Source of the DNA: Martinezella tropici
GTDB lineage: Bacteria; Pseudomonadota; Alphaproteobacteria; Rhizobiales; Rhizobiaceae
Direction of reading: 5' to 3'
Length of the DNA stretch: 64,000 bases
Assembly (NCBI RefSeq): GCF_008370325.1
Contig: NZ_VNIP01000001.1
Coordinates: forward strand, 62,001 to 126,000
The notes under the pieces were generated by a model, which had not been told where the DNA came from, made no database searches, and was given only the letters and a program-made list of their open reading frames with translations. The position numbers and the translations under genes were made by a program. Below, in pieces: positions 26,342 to 34,399 of the stretch (position 1 is its first letter; every line of letters begins with the position of its first letter).

Positions 26342-27409
26342 TCATGTCACCTTGCTCCGTTCACGGACTGGGAGACGGCTGATGCTGTGTCCTGTGGCTG
26401 CTTCAGCTGCGCGACGCAGCAGGGCCGGGTCTGACACTCCCTGATGGTCGAGCCGCGGCGTATATGATGCTTCCAGCCTTGCTGCCTCGTCGTCGGTGAG
26501 GCTGATTGATAGGGAGGCCACAGCGTCGTCAATATGTTCTGCTTTCAGCGCACCCACGATCGGAGCTGCCACCACAGGATTGCGATGCAACCAGGCAAGC
26601 GCAATCATCGACCGGCCGACGCCTCGTTCTTCCGCAATGGCCCCCACCGCATCGACAATCAGCTTGTCGCTGTCGGCGGTGGCTGCACCCAGTTTGTAGA
26701 CGGCTTCGGTTTCCGCCCTTGCAGTAATCGCTCCCCACGGTCGGGCCAGCCGACCACGGTTGAGAGGGCTATAGATAATGGTCTGCACCCCTTCGTCGAT
26801 GCAAAGCGCATGCATCTCGCGCTCTTCTTCGCGGTCGAGAAGATTGTAGGTATCCTGCATCGACACGAAGCGGGCCCAGCCGTTGGATTTCTGCAGGTGT
26901 AGCGCTTTGCCGAATTCCCAAGCCATCATGGACGATGCACCGAGATACCGGACCTTACCGACCTTGACGACATCGTTCAGGGCCTCGAGCGTTTCTTCCC
27001 AAGGGGTCGTCCTATCACGACGATGGATTTGGTAGAGGTCGATATAGTCCGTGCCTAGGCGCTTGAGGCTCATATCGACTTCGGTCATGATTGCCTTGCG
27101 CGATAGCCCTATACTATTAGGTCCGTCGCGCATCGGTGCGCTGAGTTTGGTGGCGATCACAACGTTTTCGCGGTGAGCAAAGTCCTTCAGTGATCGCCCG
27201 AGGATCTCCTCGCTGGAACCATTTGAATACAAATTGGCGGTGTCGAAGAAATTGATGCCCGCCTCAAGTGCGTGGTGAACGAGGCGTCGACTTGCTTCCT
27301 CGTCGAGTGACCAAGAAGGGTAACCTCGCGACGGTTCCCCGAACCCCATGCACCCAATACCGATAGGCGAAATATCGAGGCCCGTCCGGCTGAGCTTGGC
27401 ATATTGCAT
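26342..27409 (-). CDS. Aldo/keto reductase
   Basis: A 355-residue NADP-dependent TIM-barrel reductase. The tetrad is visible: Asp in FFDTANLYSNG together with its Tyr, Lys in VVIATKLSAP, and His in DLYQIHRRD. The GCMGFG and the cofactor segment near the C-terminus are of the YajO/YhdN-like class. Of three in-frame ATGs I choose 27409, which has GGAG 6 bases upstream; a start at 27421 would shorten the distance to the operator. It is divergent from a TetR gene with two identical operators between, so the pair forms an inducible detoxification-type unit. GC content appears a little lower than the flanks. Confidence 0.92.
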   Translation of the reverse strand: MQYAKLSRTGLDISPIGIGCMGFGEPSRGYPSWSLDEEASRRLVHHALEAGINFFDTANLYSNGSSEEILGRSLKDFAHRENVVIATKLSAPMRDGPNSIGLSRKAIMTEVDMSLKRLGTDYIDLYQIHRRDRTTPWEETLEALNDVVKVGKVRYLGASSMMAWEFGKALHLQKSNGWARFVSMQDTYNLLDREEEREMHALCIDEGVQTIIYSPLNRGRLARPWGAITARAETEAVYKLGAATADSDKLIVDAVGAIAEERGVGRSMIALAWLHRNPVVAAPIVGALKAEHIDDAVASLSISLTDDEAARLEASYTPRLDHQGVSDPALLRRAAEAATGHSISRLPVRERSKVT

Positions 27410-27433
27410 GTCCATCTCCATATACGCTATATT

Positions 27434-27476
27434 CGGACAATTGTCCGCTTGTCGTTACGTAACGGACAATTGTCCG
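27434..27476. promoter_or_regulatory. Duplicated perfect TetR operator
   Basis: The 14-base palindrome CGGACAATTGTCCG occurs twice, at 27434-27447 and 27463-27476 (centre distance 29), with the palindrome GTTACGTAAC (27454-27463) between. The whole block fills the gap between the aldo/keto reductase and TetR genes, so both promoters should be controlled together. Confidence 0.9.
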
Positions 27477-27493
27477 TTTAGTCAAGAGGCGAT

Positions 27494-28054
27494 ATGGCTG
27501 TAGAAGAGGATGGATTGCGAGCAGACGCCCGCGCAAACCGTGATCGCATACTTGAGGTGGCACGAGAGGCTCTAACCGCCGATCCCGAAACGCCGCTCAG
27601 CGCTATCAGCAAGGCAGCCGGAGTTGGGCAAGGCACACTCTATCGCCACTTCCCGACGCGGGAAGCTCTGGCCTTGGCCATTTATCGCAAGGAGATCAGC
27701 GCCGTTGCTGCTCTCGCATCCACACTTTTGAAAGAGCATCCTCCGCTTGAGGCGTTTCGTCTATGGTGTGCCCAGTTAGCAGATTCCAGTGCGATGAAGC
27801 GCGGAGTAGCAAGACTTCTGCAAGGGGCCACTTCCGAGGATGATAAACGCGAGACCTATCAGCAGATGGTGTTGGCCGTGCGTTCACTCATAGCTGCATG
27901 TCAGGCCTCGGGTGCGATTGATCGCGATGCAAATGCCGACGATGTTTTGACGCTTCTTGGAGTACTTTGGCAGATTCCATCCCATCCCGGGAGGGATGCT
28001 CAGTCGGCAAGGATAATAGAACTCATCTTCAGGGGATTGGGAGCCAAAGACTAG
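27494..28054 (+). CDS. TetR-family transcriptional regulator
   Basis: A 186-residue repressor. HTH over about residues 14-60 (RILEVAREALTADPETPLSA, then GVGQGTLYRHFPTREALALA). The ligand domain is short and helical (TetR_C-like, of the group with conserved LYRHFPTRE). RBS AGAGG is 5 bases before the ATG. The divergent aldo/keto reductase is the evident target. After it, 262 bases to the tRNA hold no gene that I recognise. Confidence 0.92.
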   Translation: MAVEEDGLRADARANRDRILEVAREALTADPETPLSAISKAAGVGQGTLYRHFPTREALALAIYRKEISAVAALASTLLKEHPPLEAFRLWCAQLADSSAMKRGVARLLQGATSEDDKRETYQQMVLAVRSLIAACQASGAIDRDANADDVLTLLGVLWQIPSHPGRDAQSARIIELIFRGLGAKD

Positions 28055-28316
28055 CTAAGCGGCCTTGCTGGACCATGAAACTCGTTCTTGCGTTGGAGCT
28101 CTTGTCGGGAGTGACCGGTTCATCGGGGTCTGCATGTATCGCGAGCGCATAGTTGCGGTGCAAGCCCGTATGCCTGCTTTCAAGCCTTCGTTTTTAGGCG
28201 ACCAACGTCAGAAATGGAGTCGTAAGCTGCCGTCGCCACTCTAAGGATATCGGGCTGTAGCGTAGAATCGGGCGGTTCGCTATCCTTGCCCTGTGGGATG
28301 CGGCAATCGGCGGGCA

Positions 28317-28406
28317 TGGCGGACAAGGTGGGATTCGAACCCACGGTACGCTTTCACGCACACACGCGTTCCAGGCGTGCGCCTTAAACCACTCGGCCAC
28401 CTGTCC
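28317..28406 (-). tRNA. tRNA-Ser(GGA)
   Basis: On the minus strand a 90-base cloverleaf begins GGACAGGTGG and ends with an encoded CCA. The acceptor stem GGACAGG pairs with CTTGTCC (one G-U), the anticodon loop reads CTGGAAC with anticodon GGA, a long variable arm (class II) follows, and the T-loop GTTCGAATC is standard. It decodes UCC and UCU. Serine tRNA genes are common integration targets, but I saw no second copy of its 3' end in the window. Confidence 0.97.
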
Positions 28407-28494
28407 ATCTGCACTTTCGCATCCGATAAAGGAGCTATTGTGGGAACGGCGCGATATATACCGATGAATTTTCTAGGATCAACCCGAATCTGAC

Positions 28495-28521
28495 AGTTTT
28501 TTGACTTCTGGACAAAAAACT
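28495..28521. promoter_or_regulatory. Inverted repeat upstream of the small membrane protein gene
   Basis: AGTTTTTTG and CAAAAAACT, perfect 9-base arms with a 9-base spacer. It may be an operator or a factor-binding site for the gene at 28639. The T-run before the spacer does not form a usual terminator. Confidence 0.4.
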
Positions 28522-28558
28522 CTGCGTCTCATCCCCATTGCGCTTATTTCGTGCTCCA

Positions 28559-28612
28559 CTTATCTAAAGAAATAGATGAGGCGGCGTAAGACCGGTCGGC
28601 CCGTCAGGGCCG
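28559..28612 (+). promoter_or_regulatory. Two leader hairpins before the small membrane protein gene
   Basis: CTTATCTA pairs with TAGATGAG (28559-28580) and CGGCCC with GGGCCG around GTCA (28597-28612), followed by the GGAGGA ribosome site at 28629. No T-run follows, so a terminator is unlikely. No known RNA family was recognised. Confidence 0.35.
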
Positions 28613-28638
28613 GACGTAGTGAGTATCCGGAGGAGTTT

Positions 28639-28956
28639 ATGCGTTTCCTGTTGCGTTTTGCCAGTCTTGTCGCGCTGGTGGTGGCTGTTATCGCGGGCAC
28701 CATCGATTCCATTCAATCTGTTGCGGCTTCAGCTGTCGTCATGACCCCGATGGGCGATGCGTGGAACGATGTCAGCCCCTCGTCGCTGGCAAGCCTTCGC
28801 TCGACGATCGCCTATTATGTTCATCCTCGCTTCTATGACTTGGCGATGCAATGGCTGCTGTTTCAGCCGGCCTTCGCGGTCTTTCTGGTCCTATCGCTGC
28901 TGCTATGGATGATCGCCTACAAGCGTCAGCCCGCAGCCGGCCGCTTCAGCGCCTGA
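28639..28956 (+). CDS. Small two-helix membrane protein of unknown function
   Basis: A 105-residue protein with an N-terminal membrane helix (about residues 4-24, RFASLVALVVAVIAGTID) and a second at about 75-95 (LLFQPAFAVFLVLSLLLWMI), and a polar loop of about 45 residues between. GGAGGA lies 5 bases before ATG 28639; the in-frame extension to 28576 is basic and overlaps the leader hairpins. I do not recognise a family with certainty. It stands alone between the tRNA and the nucleoside transporter region. Confidence 0.75.
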   Translation: MRFLLRFASLVALVVAVIAGTIDSIQSVAASAVVMTPMGDAWNDVSPSSLASLRSTIAYYVHPRFYDLAMQWLLFQPAFAVFLVLSLLLWMIAYKRQPAAGRFSA

Positions 28957-29178
28957 GAGATAGGGCGCCTTTCGGTCTGTGTCATTTGAGGATTTCGGTG
29001 GCGTCGGAGCGTGTTTGGCGATGGGCTTGCAGCAATGCCGCAGTGAGCAAAGCTGGTGATTGCGGCAGACTGATCGGCAAACTTCCTGACCAATAAAATT
29101 GCAGTTTTGGGCTGAAATTGTTTAAAAAACGGGTCGTTTGGACGGGTTTTCACCAATTCCCACAAATCTTTACCAACT

Positions 29179-29201
29179 GAAAAATTTCTCGTGAATTTTT
29201 C
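29179..29201. promoter_or_regulatory. Palindrome upstream of the BMP binding-protein gene
   Basis: GAAAAATT and AATTTTTC, perfect 8-base arms around TCTCGTG, within the 366-base gene-free stretch 28957-29322. The surrounding AT-rich DNA (29090-29200) is the likely promoter region of the nucleoside transporter operon; the palindrome may be its operator. The rest of the stretch before 29090 shows nothing I can name. Confidence 0.45.
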
Positions 29202-29231
29202 ATGCAGCCATGCAAGGATGCGCGCCAGCTA

Positions 29232-29287
29232 GGCCTCGGGGAGGCCGGCGGCTCCGCAGACATGCCCGGTTAACGGGCTTGCGGGAG
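29232..29287 (+). promoter_or_regulatory. Structured 5' leader of the nucleoside transporter operon
   Basis: Hairpin one pairs GGCCTC with GAGGCC around GGG (29232-29246). Hairpin two has an outer stem CTCCGCA (29252-29258) with TGCGGGAG (29280-29287) and an inner stem GCCCG/CGGGC with loop GTTAA (29264-29278), separated by an asymmetric internal loop GACAT/T. The GGGAGGA strand of the outer stem looks like a ribosome site but is about 35 bases from the ATG at 29323, with no closer start. I could not match it to a known riboswitch family. Confidence 0.45.
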
Positions 29288-29322
29288 GACCCAACAAGAT
29301 AGAAACAACAGGGCTGCACCAC

Positions 29323-30318
29323 ATGAAAAAATCCCTTTTGACCCTTTTTGCCTTGGCTGCCATGTCGGCAACGGCGCTTGCGGCCGATATCAAGCCGGCA
29401 ATCGTTTACGGAACCGGCGGCAAGTTCGACAAGTCCTTCAATGAGGCTGCCTATAACGGCGCCGAAAAGTTCAAGAAGGAAACCGGTATCGCTTATCGCG
29501 ACTTCGAGCCGACGGGCGACACCCAGGGCGAACAGGCGCTGCGCAACTTCGCCAGCAAGGGCTTCAATCCTGTTATCGCCGTCTCCTTCGCCTGGACCTC
29601 CGCGCTTCAGAAGGTCGCCGCCGAATATCCGAAGACCCAATTCGTCCTGATCGACGACAGCCTAGACCTGCCGAACGTCCGCTCGGTCAAGTTCAAGGAA
29701 AACGAAGGCTCCTATCTCGCTGGCGTCATGGCCGCCATGGCTTCGAAGACCGGCAAGGTCGGCTTCGTCGGCGGCATGGATATCCCGCTGATCCGCAAGT
29801 TCGAATGCGGCTATGAGCTGGGCGCCCGCGCCACCAACGCAAAGATCGAAGTCTTCCAGAACATGACCGGCACCACCGGTGCGGCCTGGAATGACCCGGT
29901 TCGCGGCGGCGAGCTCACCAAGAACCAGATCGACCAGGGCGCCGACGTTGTTTATGCCGCTGCTGGTGCTACCGGTCTTGGCGTGCTGCAGACGGCTGCC
30001 GACAACAAGAAGCTCTCGATCGGCGTCGACAGCAACCAGAACTACCTGCATCCGGGCTCCGTTCTGACCTCTGTCGTCAAGCGCGTCGATCTCGCGGTCT
30101 ACAACGCCTTCAGCGATGCCAAGAACGGCAAGTTCACGCCCGGCACCCAGGAGCTCGGCCTGAAGGAAGACGGCGTGGCCGTTGCCATCGACGACAACAA
30201 CAAGCCGCTCGTCACTCCCGAAATGCAGGCTGCCGTCGACAAGGCTCGCGCCGGTATCGTCGGTGGTACCATCAAGGTCCACGACTACACGACCGACAAC
30301 GCCTGCCCGAAGAGCTGA
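29323..30318 (+). CDS. BMP-family ABC transporter substrate-binding protein (nucleoside type)
   Basis: A 331-residue periplasmic binding protein with a clear signal peptide (residues 1-20, ending TALAA). The family hallmarks are GGKFDKSFNEAAYNGAEKF at about 31-49, the FAWTSALQKVAAEYP region and VGFVGGMDIPLIRKFECGY. BMP/PnrA proteins bind purine or pyrimidine nucleosides. It heads an operon with ATPase, two permeases and four nucleoside-degrading enzymes, which supports nucleosides as ligand. A strong hairpin terminator separates it from the ATPase gene, so the binding protein is probably made in excess. Confidence 0.93.
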   Translation: MKKSLLTLFALAAMSATALAADIKPAIVYGTGGKFDKSFNEAAYNGAEKFKKETGIAYRDFEPTGDTQGEQALRNFASKGFNPVIAVSFAWTSALQKVAAEYPKTQFVLIDDSLDLPNVRSVKFKENEGSYLAGVMAAMASKTGKVGFVGGMDIPLIRKFECGYELGARATNAKIEVFQNMTGTTGAAWNDPVRGGELTKNQIDQGADVVYAAAGATGLGVLQTAADNKKLSIGVDSNQNYLHPGSVLTSVVKRVDLAVYNAFSDAKNGKFTPGTQELGLKEDGVAVAIDDNNKPLVTPEMQAAVDKARAGIVGGTIKVHDYTTDNACPKS

Positions 30319-30326
30319 TATGAAAC

Positions 30327-30365
30327 AAGGGCGTATGACGTAGCAAACCGTCATACGCCCTTTTC
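30327..30365 (+). terminator. Intra-operon terminator after the binding-protein gene
   Basis: AAGGGCGTATGACG pairs perfectly with CGTCATACGCCCTT around TAGCAAAC and runs into TTTTC. It lies 8 bases after the binding-protein stop and 34 before the ATPase start. Partial termination here would give more binding protein than transporter. Confidence 0.85.
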
Positions 30366-30398
30366 TTATCCGGAATCCGGTTTCTGGAGCCCCCTATA

Positions 30399-31910
30399 GT
30401 GAGCCAATCACCTGCCATCGAACTCGTGGGCATCGACAAAAAGTTCGGTGCCGTTCACGCAAACAAAGATATCAACCTGACCGTCGCCAAAGGATCGATC
30501 CACGGGATCATCGGCGAAAACGGAGCAGGGAAATCGACACTCATGTCGATCATCTACGGTTTTTATCATGCCGACGCCGGCGAGATCCGCGTCAACGGCA
30601 CGCCGATCTCGATCCGCGACAGCCAGACGGCGATATCGGCCGGCATCGGCATGGTGCACCAGCACTTCATGCTGGTCGATAATTTCACCGTCCTCGAAAA
30701 CGTCATGCTGGGCGCCGAAGGCGGCGCGCTGCTCGCCAGGGGCGTCGCCGCCACCCGGGCCGAGCTTGATCGTCTGGAGAAGGACTATGGCCTGGAGGTC
30801 GATCCGGACGCGTTGATCGAAGAGCTGCCCGTCGGTCAGCAGCAGCGCGTCGAGATCCTGAAGGCGATGTATCGCGGCGCTGAGATCCTCATCCTCGACG
30901 AACCCACCGGTGTTCTGACGCCGGCCGAAGCCGACAATCTCTTCCGCATTCTTCGCGTGTTGCGCGACCAGGGCAAGACGATCATCCTCATCACTCATAA
31001 GCTGCGCGAAATCATGGCGATCACCGATACGGTATCGGTCATGCGCCGCGGCGAGATGGTCGCTACCCGCAAGACGGCGGAAACCACCGTCGAGGAACTG
31101 GCCGAATTGATGGTCGGCCGCCGCGTGCTGCTGCGCGTCGAAAAGGGCGCCCCCAATCCCGGCGAAGTTCTGCTGTCGGTGCGCAACCTCACCGTCAAGG
31201 ACAGCCGCGGCGTCACCATGGTCGACAATGTCTCCTTCGATGTCCGCGCCGGCGAGATCGTCGGCATTGCCGGCGTCGCCGGAAACGGCCAGTCGGAATT
31301 GCTTGAGGCCATCGCCGGCATCCGCAAGCCTGCCTCGGGCGAGATCTACCTGCATGGCAAGCCGATCGGCACGGCCGATCCCGCGGCCCTTCGTGAACTC
31401 GGCCTTGCCCATATTCCCGAGGACCGCCATCACATGGGCCTCGTCCTCAAGTTCGAAGAATATGAGAACTCGATGCTCGGCTATCACCGCGACGTCAAAT
31501 ATGGGCGCGGCGGCATGCTCGATCTCGATGCCATGCGCAAGGATGCCATCGAGAAGATCGAGAAATACGATATCCGTCCGCCGAATGCGCGGCTGAAGAC
31601 CGCCAATTTCTCCGGCGGCAACCAGCAGAAGATCGTCGTCGCCCGCGAGATCGAGCGCGATCCCAAGGTTCTGCTGATCGGCCAGCCGACGCGCGGCGTC
31701 GACATCGGCGCCATCGAATTCATCCATCGCCGCATCATCGAGATGCGTGATGCCGGCAAGGCAATCCTGCTGGTTTCGGTGGAGCTGGATGAGATCCGTG
31801 CGCTTTCGGACCGTATCCTCGTCATGTTCGCCGGCCATATCGTCGGTGAGAAGTCGGCTGAAGCCGGTGAACAAACACTCGGCCTGATGATGGCCGGCAT
31901 TGCCGCGTGA
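30399..31910 (+). CDS. Nucleoside ABC transporter ATPase (double-domain, NupA/RbsA-like)
   Basis: A 503-residue protein with two ABC domains. Domain 1 has Walker A GENGAGKS (about residues 39-46), LPVGQQQR signature and Walker B ILILDEP. Domain 2 has a degenerate Walker A, GVAGNGQS, with FSGGNQQK signature and VLLIGQPTRG, as is normal in the sugar/nucleoside double ATPases. The GTG start at 30399 has GGAG about 9 bases upstream. The first permease gene starts 7 bases after its stop. Supplies energy for nucleoside import. Confidence 0.93.
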   Translation: MSQSPAIELVGIDKKFGAVHANKDINLTVAKGSIHGIIGENGAGKSTLMSIIYGFYHADAGEIRVNGTPISIRDSQTAISAGIGMVHQHFMLVDNFTVLENVMLGAEGGALLARGVAATRAELDRLEKDYGLEVDPDALIEELPVGQQQRVEILKAMYRGAEILILDEPTGVLTPAEADNLFRILRVLRDQGKTIILITHKLREIMAITDTVSVMRRGEMVATRKTAETTVEELAELMVGRRVLLRVEKGAPNPGEVLLSVRNLTVKDSRGVTMVDNVSFDVRAGEIVGIAGVAGNGQSELLEAIAGIRKPASGEIYLHGKPIGTADPAALRELGLAHIPEDRHHMGLVLKFEEYENSMLGYHRDVKYGRGGMLDLDAMRKDAIEKIEKYDIRPPNARLKTANFSGGNQQKIVVAREIERDPKVLLIGQPTRGVDIGAIEFIHRRIIEMRDAGKAILLVSVELDEIRALSDRILVMFAGHIVGEKSAEAGEQTLGLMMAGIAA

Positions 31911-31917
31911 GGCGTAT

Positions 31918-33021
31918 ATGAGCACGGCTTCCGTTCCGCTCCCCAATTGGATCAACTATGGTCTGATCCCTGTTCTCAACCTGATCGTTGCCTTCCTGAT
32001 CTCCGGTCTTGTCGTCTGGTTCATCGGCGAGAGCCCGCTCGATGCGCTCGTCCTGCTCTTGCAGGGTGCGCTCGGCAGCGGCGAGGGCATCGGCTTCACC
32101 CTCTATTATGCGACGAGCTTCATTTTCACCGGCCTTTCGGTTGCCGTCGCCATCCATGCCGGCCTGTTCAACATCGGCTCGGAAGGCCAGGCCTATGTCG
32201 GCGGCCTCGGCTGTGCCCTCGTGGCGCTGGCGCTCGATAAGTACGTGCCCTGGTATGTGACCATGCCCTTCGCGGTCATCGGAGCGGCGATCTTCGGCGC
32301 TCTCTGGGCCTTCATCCCTGCCTGGCTGCAGGCCAAGCGCGGCAGCCACGTCGTCATCACGACAATCATGTTCAACTTCATCGCATCGGCGATGATGAAT
32401 TTCCTGCTGGTGCATGTGCTGATCGTACCGGGCAAGATGGCGCCTGAAACCCGCACCTTCCTGGCGGGCGGTCAGCTGCCCAAGCTCGATTGGCTGATGG
32501 GCGTTTTCGGCTCGACCATCGGTGCCGCTCCGCTCAACGTGTCCTTCCTGATCGCGCTGGTCATGTGCTTCCTCGTCTGGGTGCTCGTCTGGCGCACCAA
32601 GCTCGGCTATGAGATGCGCACGCTGGGCTTGAGCCCGACAGCGGCGGTTTATGCCGGCATTCCCTATGCCCGCACCGTCATCATCGCCATGCTGATTTCA
32701 GGTGGCCTTGCCGGCATGATGGCGCTCAATCCGGTGATGGGCGCGTCCGCGCGCCTTCAGGTGGAGTTCGTGCTCGGTGCTGGCTTCGTCGGTATCGCCG
32801 TGTCGCTGATGGGACGCAACCATCCGCTCGGCATCATCCTGGCGGCGGTCCTGTTCGGCATTCTCTATCAGGGCGGCGATGCGCTGTCCTTTGATATGCC
32901 GAACATCACACGCGACATGATCGTGGTGATCCAGGGCCTCGTCATCCTGTTTGCCGGCGCGCTTGAATATATGTTCCGGCCGGCACTCGTGCGCATCTAC
33001 CAGACATTCGCCAGGGCGTGA
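31918..33021 (+). CDS. Nucleoside ABC transporter permease (first)
   Basis: A 367-residue membrane protein with about ten helices, of the BPD_transp_2 (branched-chain/ribose/nucleoside) type. The hallmark GLFNIGSEGQAYVGG lies near residue 80, and the coupling loop near residue 235 reads TLGLSPTAAVYAGI. Family members named NupB/BmpC pair with a shorter permease such as the next gene. ATG 31918 follows the ATPase stop by 7 bases. Confidence 0.93.
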   Translation: MSTASVPLPNWINYGLIPVLNLIVAFLISGLVVWFIGESPLDALVLLLQGALGSGEGIGFTLYYATSFIFTGLSVAVAIHAGLFNIGSEGQAYVGGLGCALVALALDKYVPWYVTMPFAVIGAAIFGALWAFIPAWLQAKRGSHVVITTIMFNFIASAMMNFLLVHVLIVPGKMAPETRTFLAGGQLPKLDWLMGVFGSTIGAAPLNVSFLIALVMCFLVWVLVWRTKLGYEMRTLGLSPTAAVYAGIPYARTVIIAMLISGGLAGMMALNPVMGASARLQVEFVLGAGFVGIAVSLMGRNHPLGIILAAVLFGILYQGGDALSFDMPNITRDMIVVIQGLVILFAGALEYMFRPALVRIYQTFARA

Positions 33022-33031
33022 GGATCAGACC

Positions 33032-34003
33032 ATGCAATATTACGATCTTCTCATCAGCATTCTTGGCTCGACCATCCGCCTGTCGATCCCGTTGATCTTC
33101 ACCGCGCTTGCCGGCCTCTTTTCCGAGCGCGCCGGCATCTTCGATATCGGCCTCGAAGGCAAGATGCTGGCCTCCGCCTTCGCGGCCGCCTGCGTCGCCT
33201 CGATCACCGGCTCACCCTGGGCCGGCCTCGGCGCCGGCATCGTCGTCTCGGTCATTCTCGGTCTGCTGCACGGCTTCGCATCGATCACCAACCGCGGCAA
33301 CCAGATCGTCTCGGGTGTCGCGATCAACTTCCTGACAGCCGGATTGACCATCGTCCTCGGTCAGGCCTGGTTCGGGCAGGGCGGCCGCACGCCGACCTTG
33401 CCTGGCACGGCGCGCTTTTCCGGCATCACCCTTCCGGGTGTCGATGCCATCCGCGAAGTTCCGTTCATCGGGCCGCTCTATGCCAACGTCATCTCCGGCA
33501 ACAACATCCTGACCTATCTTGCCTTCCTTACCGTGCCGATTTCCTGGTGGATCCTCTATCAAACCCGCTTCGGTCTGCGCCTGCGTGCCGTCGGTGAAAA
33601 TCCCGGCGCTGTCGATACAGCCGGCATTTCGGTCGAATGGCTGCGCTATCGCTCGCTGATCGTCGCCGGCATTCTTTGCGGCTTCTCCGGCACCTATCTC
33701 GCCATTGCCCAGTCGGCAGCCTTCATCAACAATATGTCGGCGGGCAAGGGCTATATCGCGCTCGCCGCACTGATCTTCGCCAAGTGGAAGCCGGTGCCGG
33801 TCATGTTCACCTGCCTACTGTTCGGCTTCCTTGACGCCTTCGCCAATTTCATGCAGGGCAAGGCGGTTCCGGGCATCGGCGAGGTGCCGGTACAGATTTT
33901 CCAGGCGCTGCCCTATATCCTCACCTGCGTCCTGCTTGCAGGCTTTATCGGCGTCGCCAAGCCCCCGAAGGCTGGTGGCGTGCCCTATACCAAGGAACGT
34001 TAA
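33032..34003 (+). CDS. Nucleoside ABC transporter permease (second)
   Basis: A 323-residue membrane protein, shorter partner of the previous permease, with about eight or nine helices. It carries the matching hallmark GIFDIGLEGKMLASA near residue 40 and a coupling loop LRAVGENPGAVDTAGI near residue 195. ATG 33032 lies 10 bases after the previous stop; the in-frame region upstream overlaps the previous gene. cdd starts 3 bases after its stop, showing that transporter and enzymes form one transcript. Confidence 0.93.
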   Translation: MQYYDLLISILGSTIRLSIPLIFTALAGLFSERAGIFDIGLEGKMLASAFAAACVASITGSPWAGLGAGIVVSVILGLLHGFASITNRGNQIVSGVAINFLTAGLTIVLGQAWFGQGGRTPTLPGTARFSGITLPGVDAIREVPFIGPLYANVISGNNILTYLAFLTVPISWWILYQTRFGLRLRAVGENPGAVDTAGISVEWLRYRSLIVAGILCGFSGTYLAIAQSAAFINNMSAGKGYIALAALIFAKWKPVPVMFTCLLFGFLDAFANFMQGKAVPGIGEVPVQIFQALPYILTCVLLAGFIGVAKPPKAGGVPYTKER

Positions 34004-34006
34004 ACC

Positions 34007-34399
34007 ATGTCGCATGATCTGTTCGAGGCCGCGCGCGGAGCGATGGCTTTTGCGCATGCTCCCTATTCCAAGTTTCCCGTCGGCGCGGCGATCCGCGCCG
34101 AGGACGGCAAGATCTATACCGGCGCCAATATCGAAAACCTCTCCTTCCCGCAGGGCTGGTGCGCCGAGCCGACTGCGATAGGCCAGATGATCATGGGCGG
34201 CGCCAAGAAGATCGTCGAGATCGCCGTCATCGCCGAGAAGCTGCCGCTCTGCCCGCCCTGCGGCGGCTGCCGGCAGAAGATCGCCGAATTTGCCAGCAAG
34301 GAAACACGCATCTATCTTTGCGACGAAACCGGCGTGAGGAAGACCATGACCATGGACGAGATGCTCCCCTTCAGCTTCGAAACCGAGATGCTCGGATGA
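34007..34399 (+). CDS. cdd: Cytidine deaminase
   Basis: A 130-residue small (tetrameric-type) enzyme converting cytidine and deoxycytidine to uridine and deoxyuridine. The zinc ligands are Cys52, Cys85 and Cys88 (CAE and PCGGCRQ), and Glu54 is the proton shuttle. The usual CAERTA reads CAEPTA here. It starts 3 bases after the permease stop and ends overlapping the phosphorylase gene by 4, so imported cytidine is deaminated and passed on. Confidence 0.95.
   Translation: MSHDLFEAARGAMAFAHAPYSKFPVGAAIRAEDGKIYTGANIENLSFPQGWCAEPTAIGQMIMGGAKKIVEIAVIAEKLPLCPPCGGCRQKIAEFASKETRIYLCDETGVRKTMTMDEMLPFSFETEMLG

Noticed and set aside
28055..28316. Possible integrase remnant or attachment site beside tRNA-Ser
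   Set aside because: No integrase motif, no duplicated tRNA 3' end and only unrecognisable short frames.
28293..28493. 66-residue plus-strand frame across the tRNA ([16 protein letters not shown] and following)
   Set aside because: This is the well-known spurious translation of the antisense of a serine tRNA gene; the tRNA fully explains the sequence.
29232..29287. Direct assignment of the BMP leader to a purine or xanthine riboswitch
   Set aside because: The stems do not show the conserved bases I know for these families, so only a generic structured leader is claimed.
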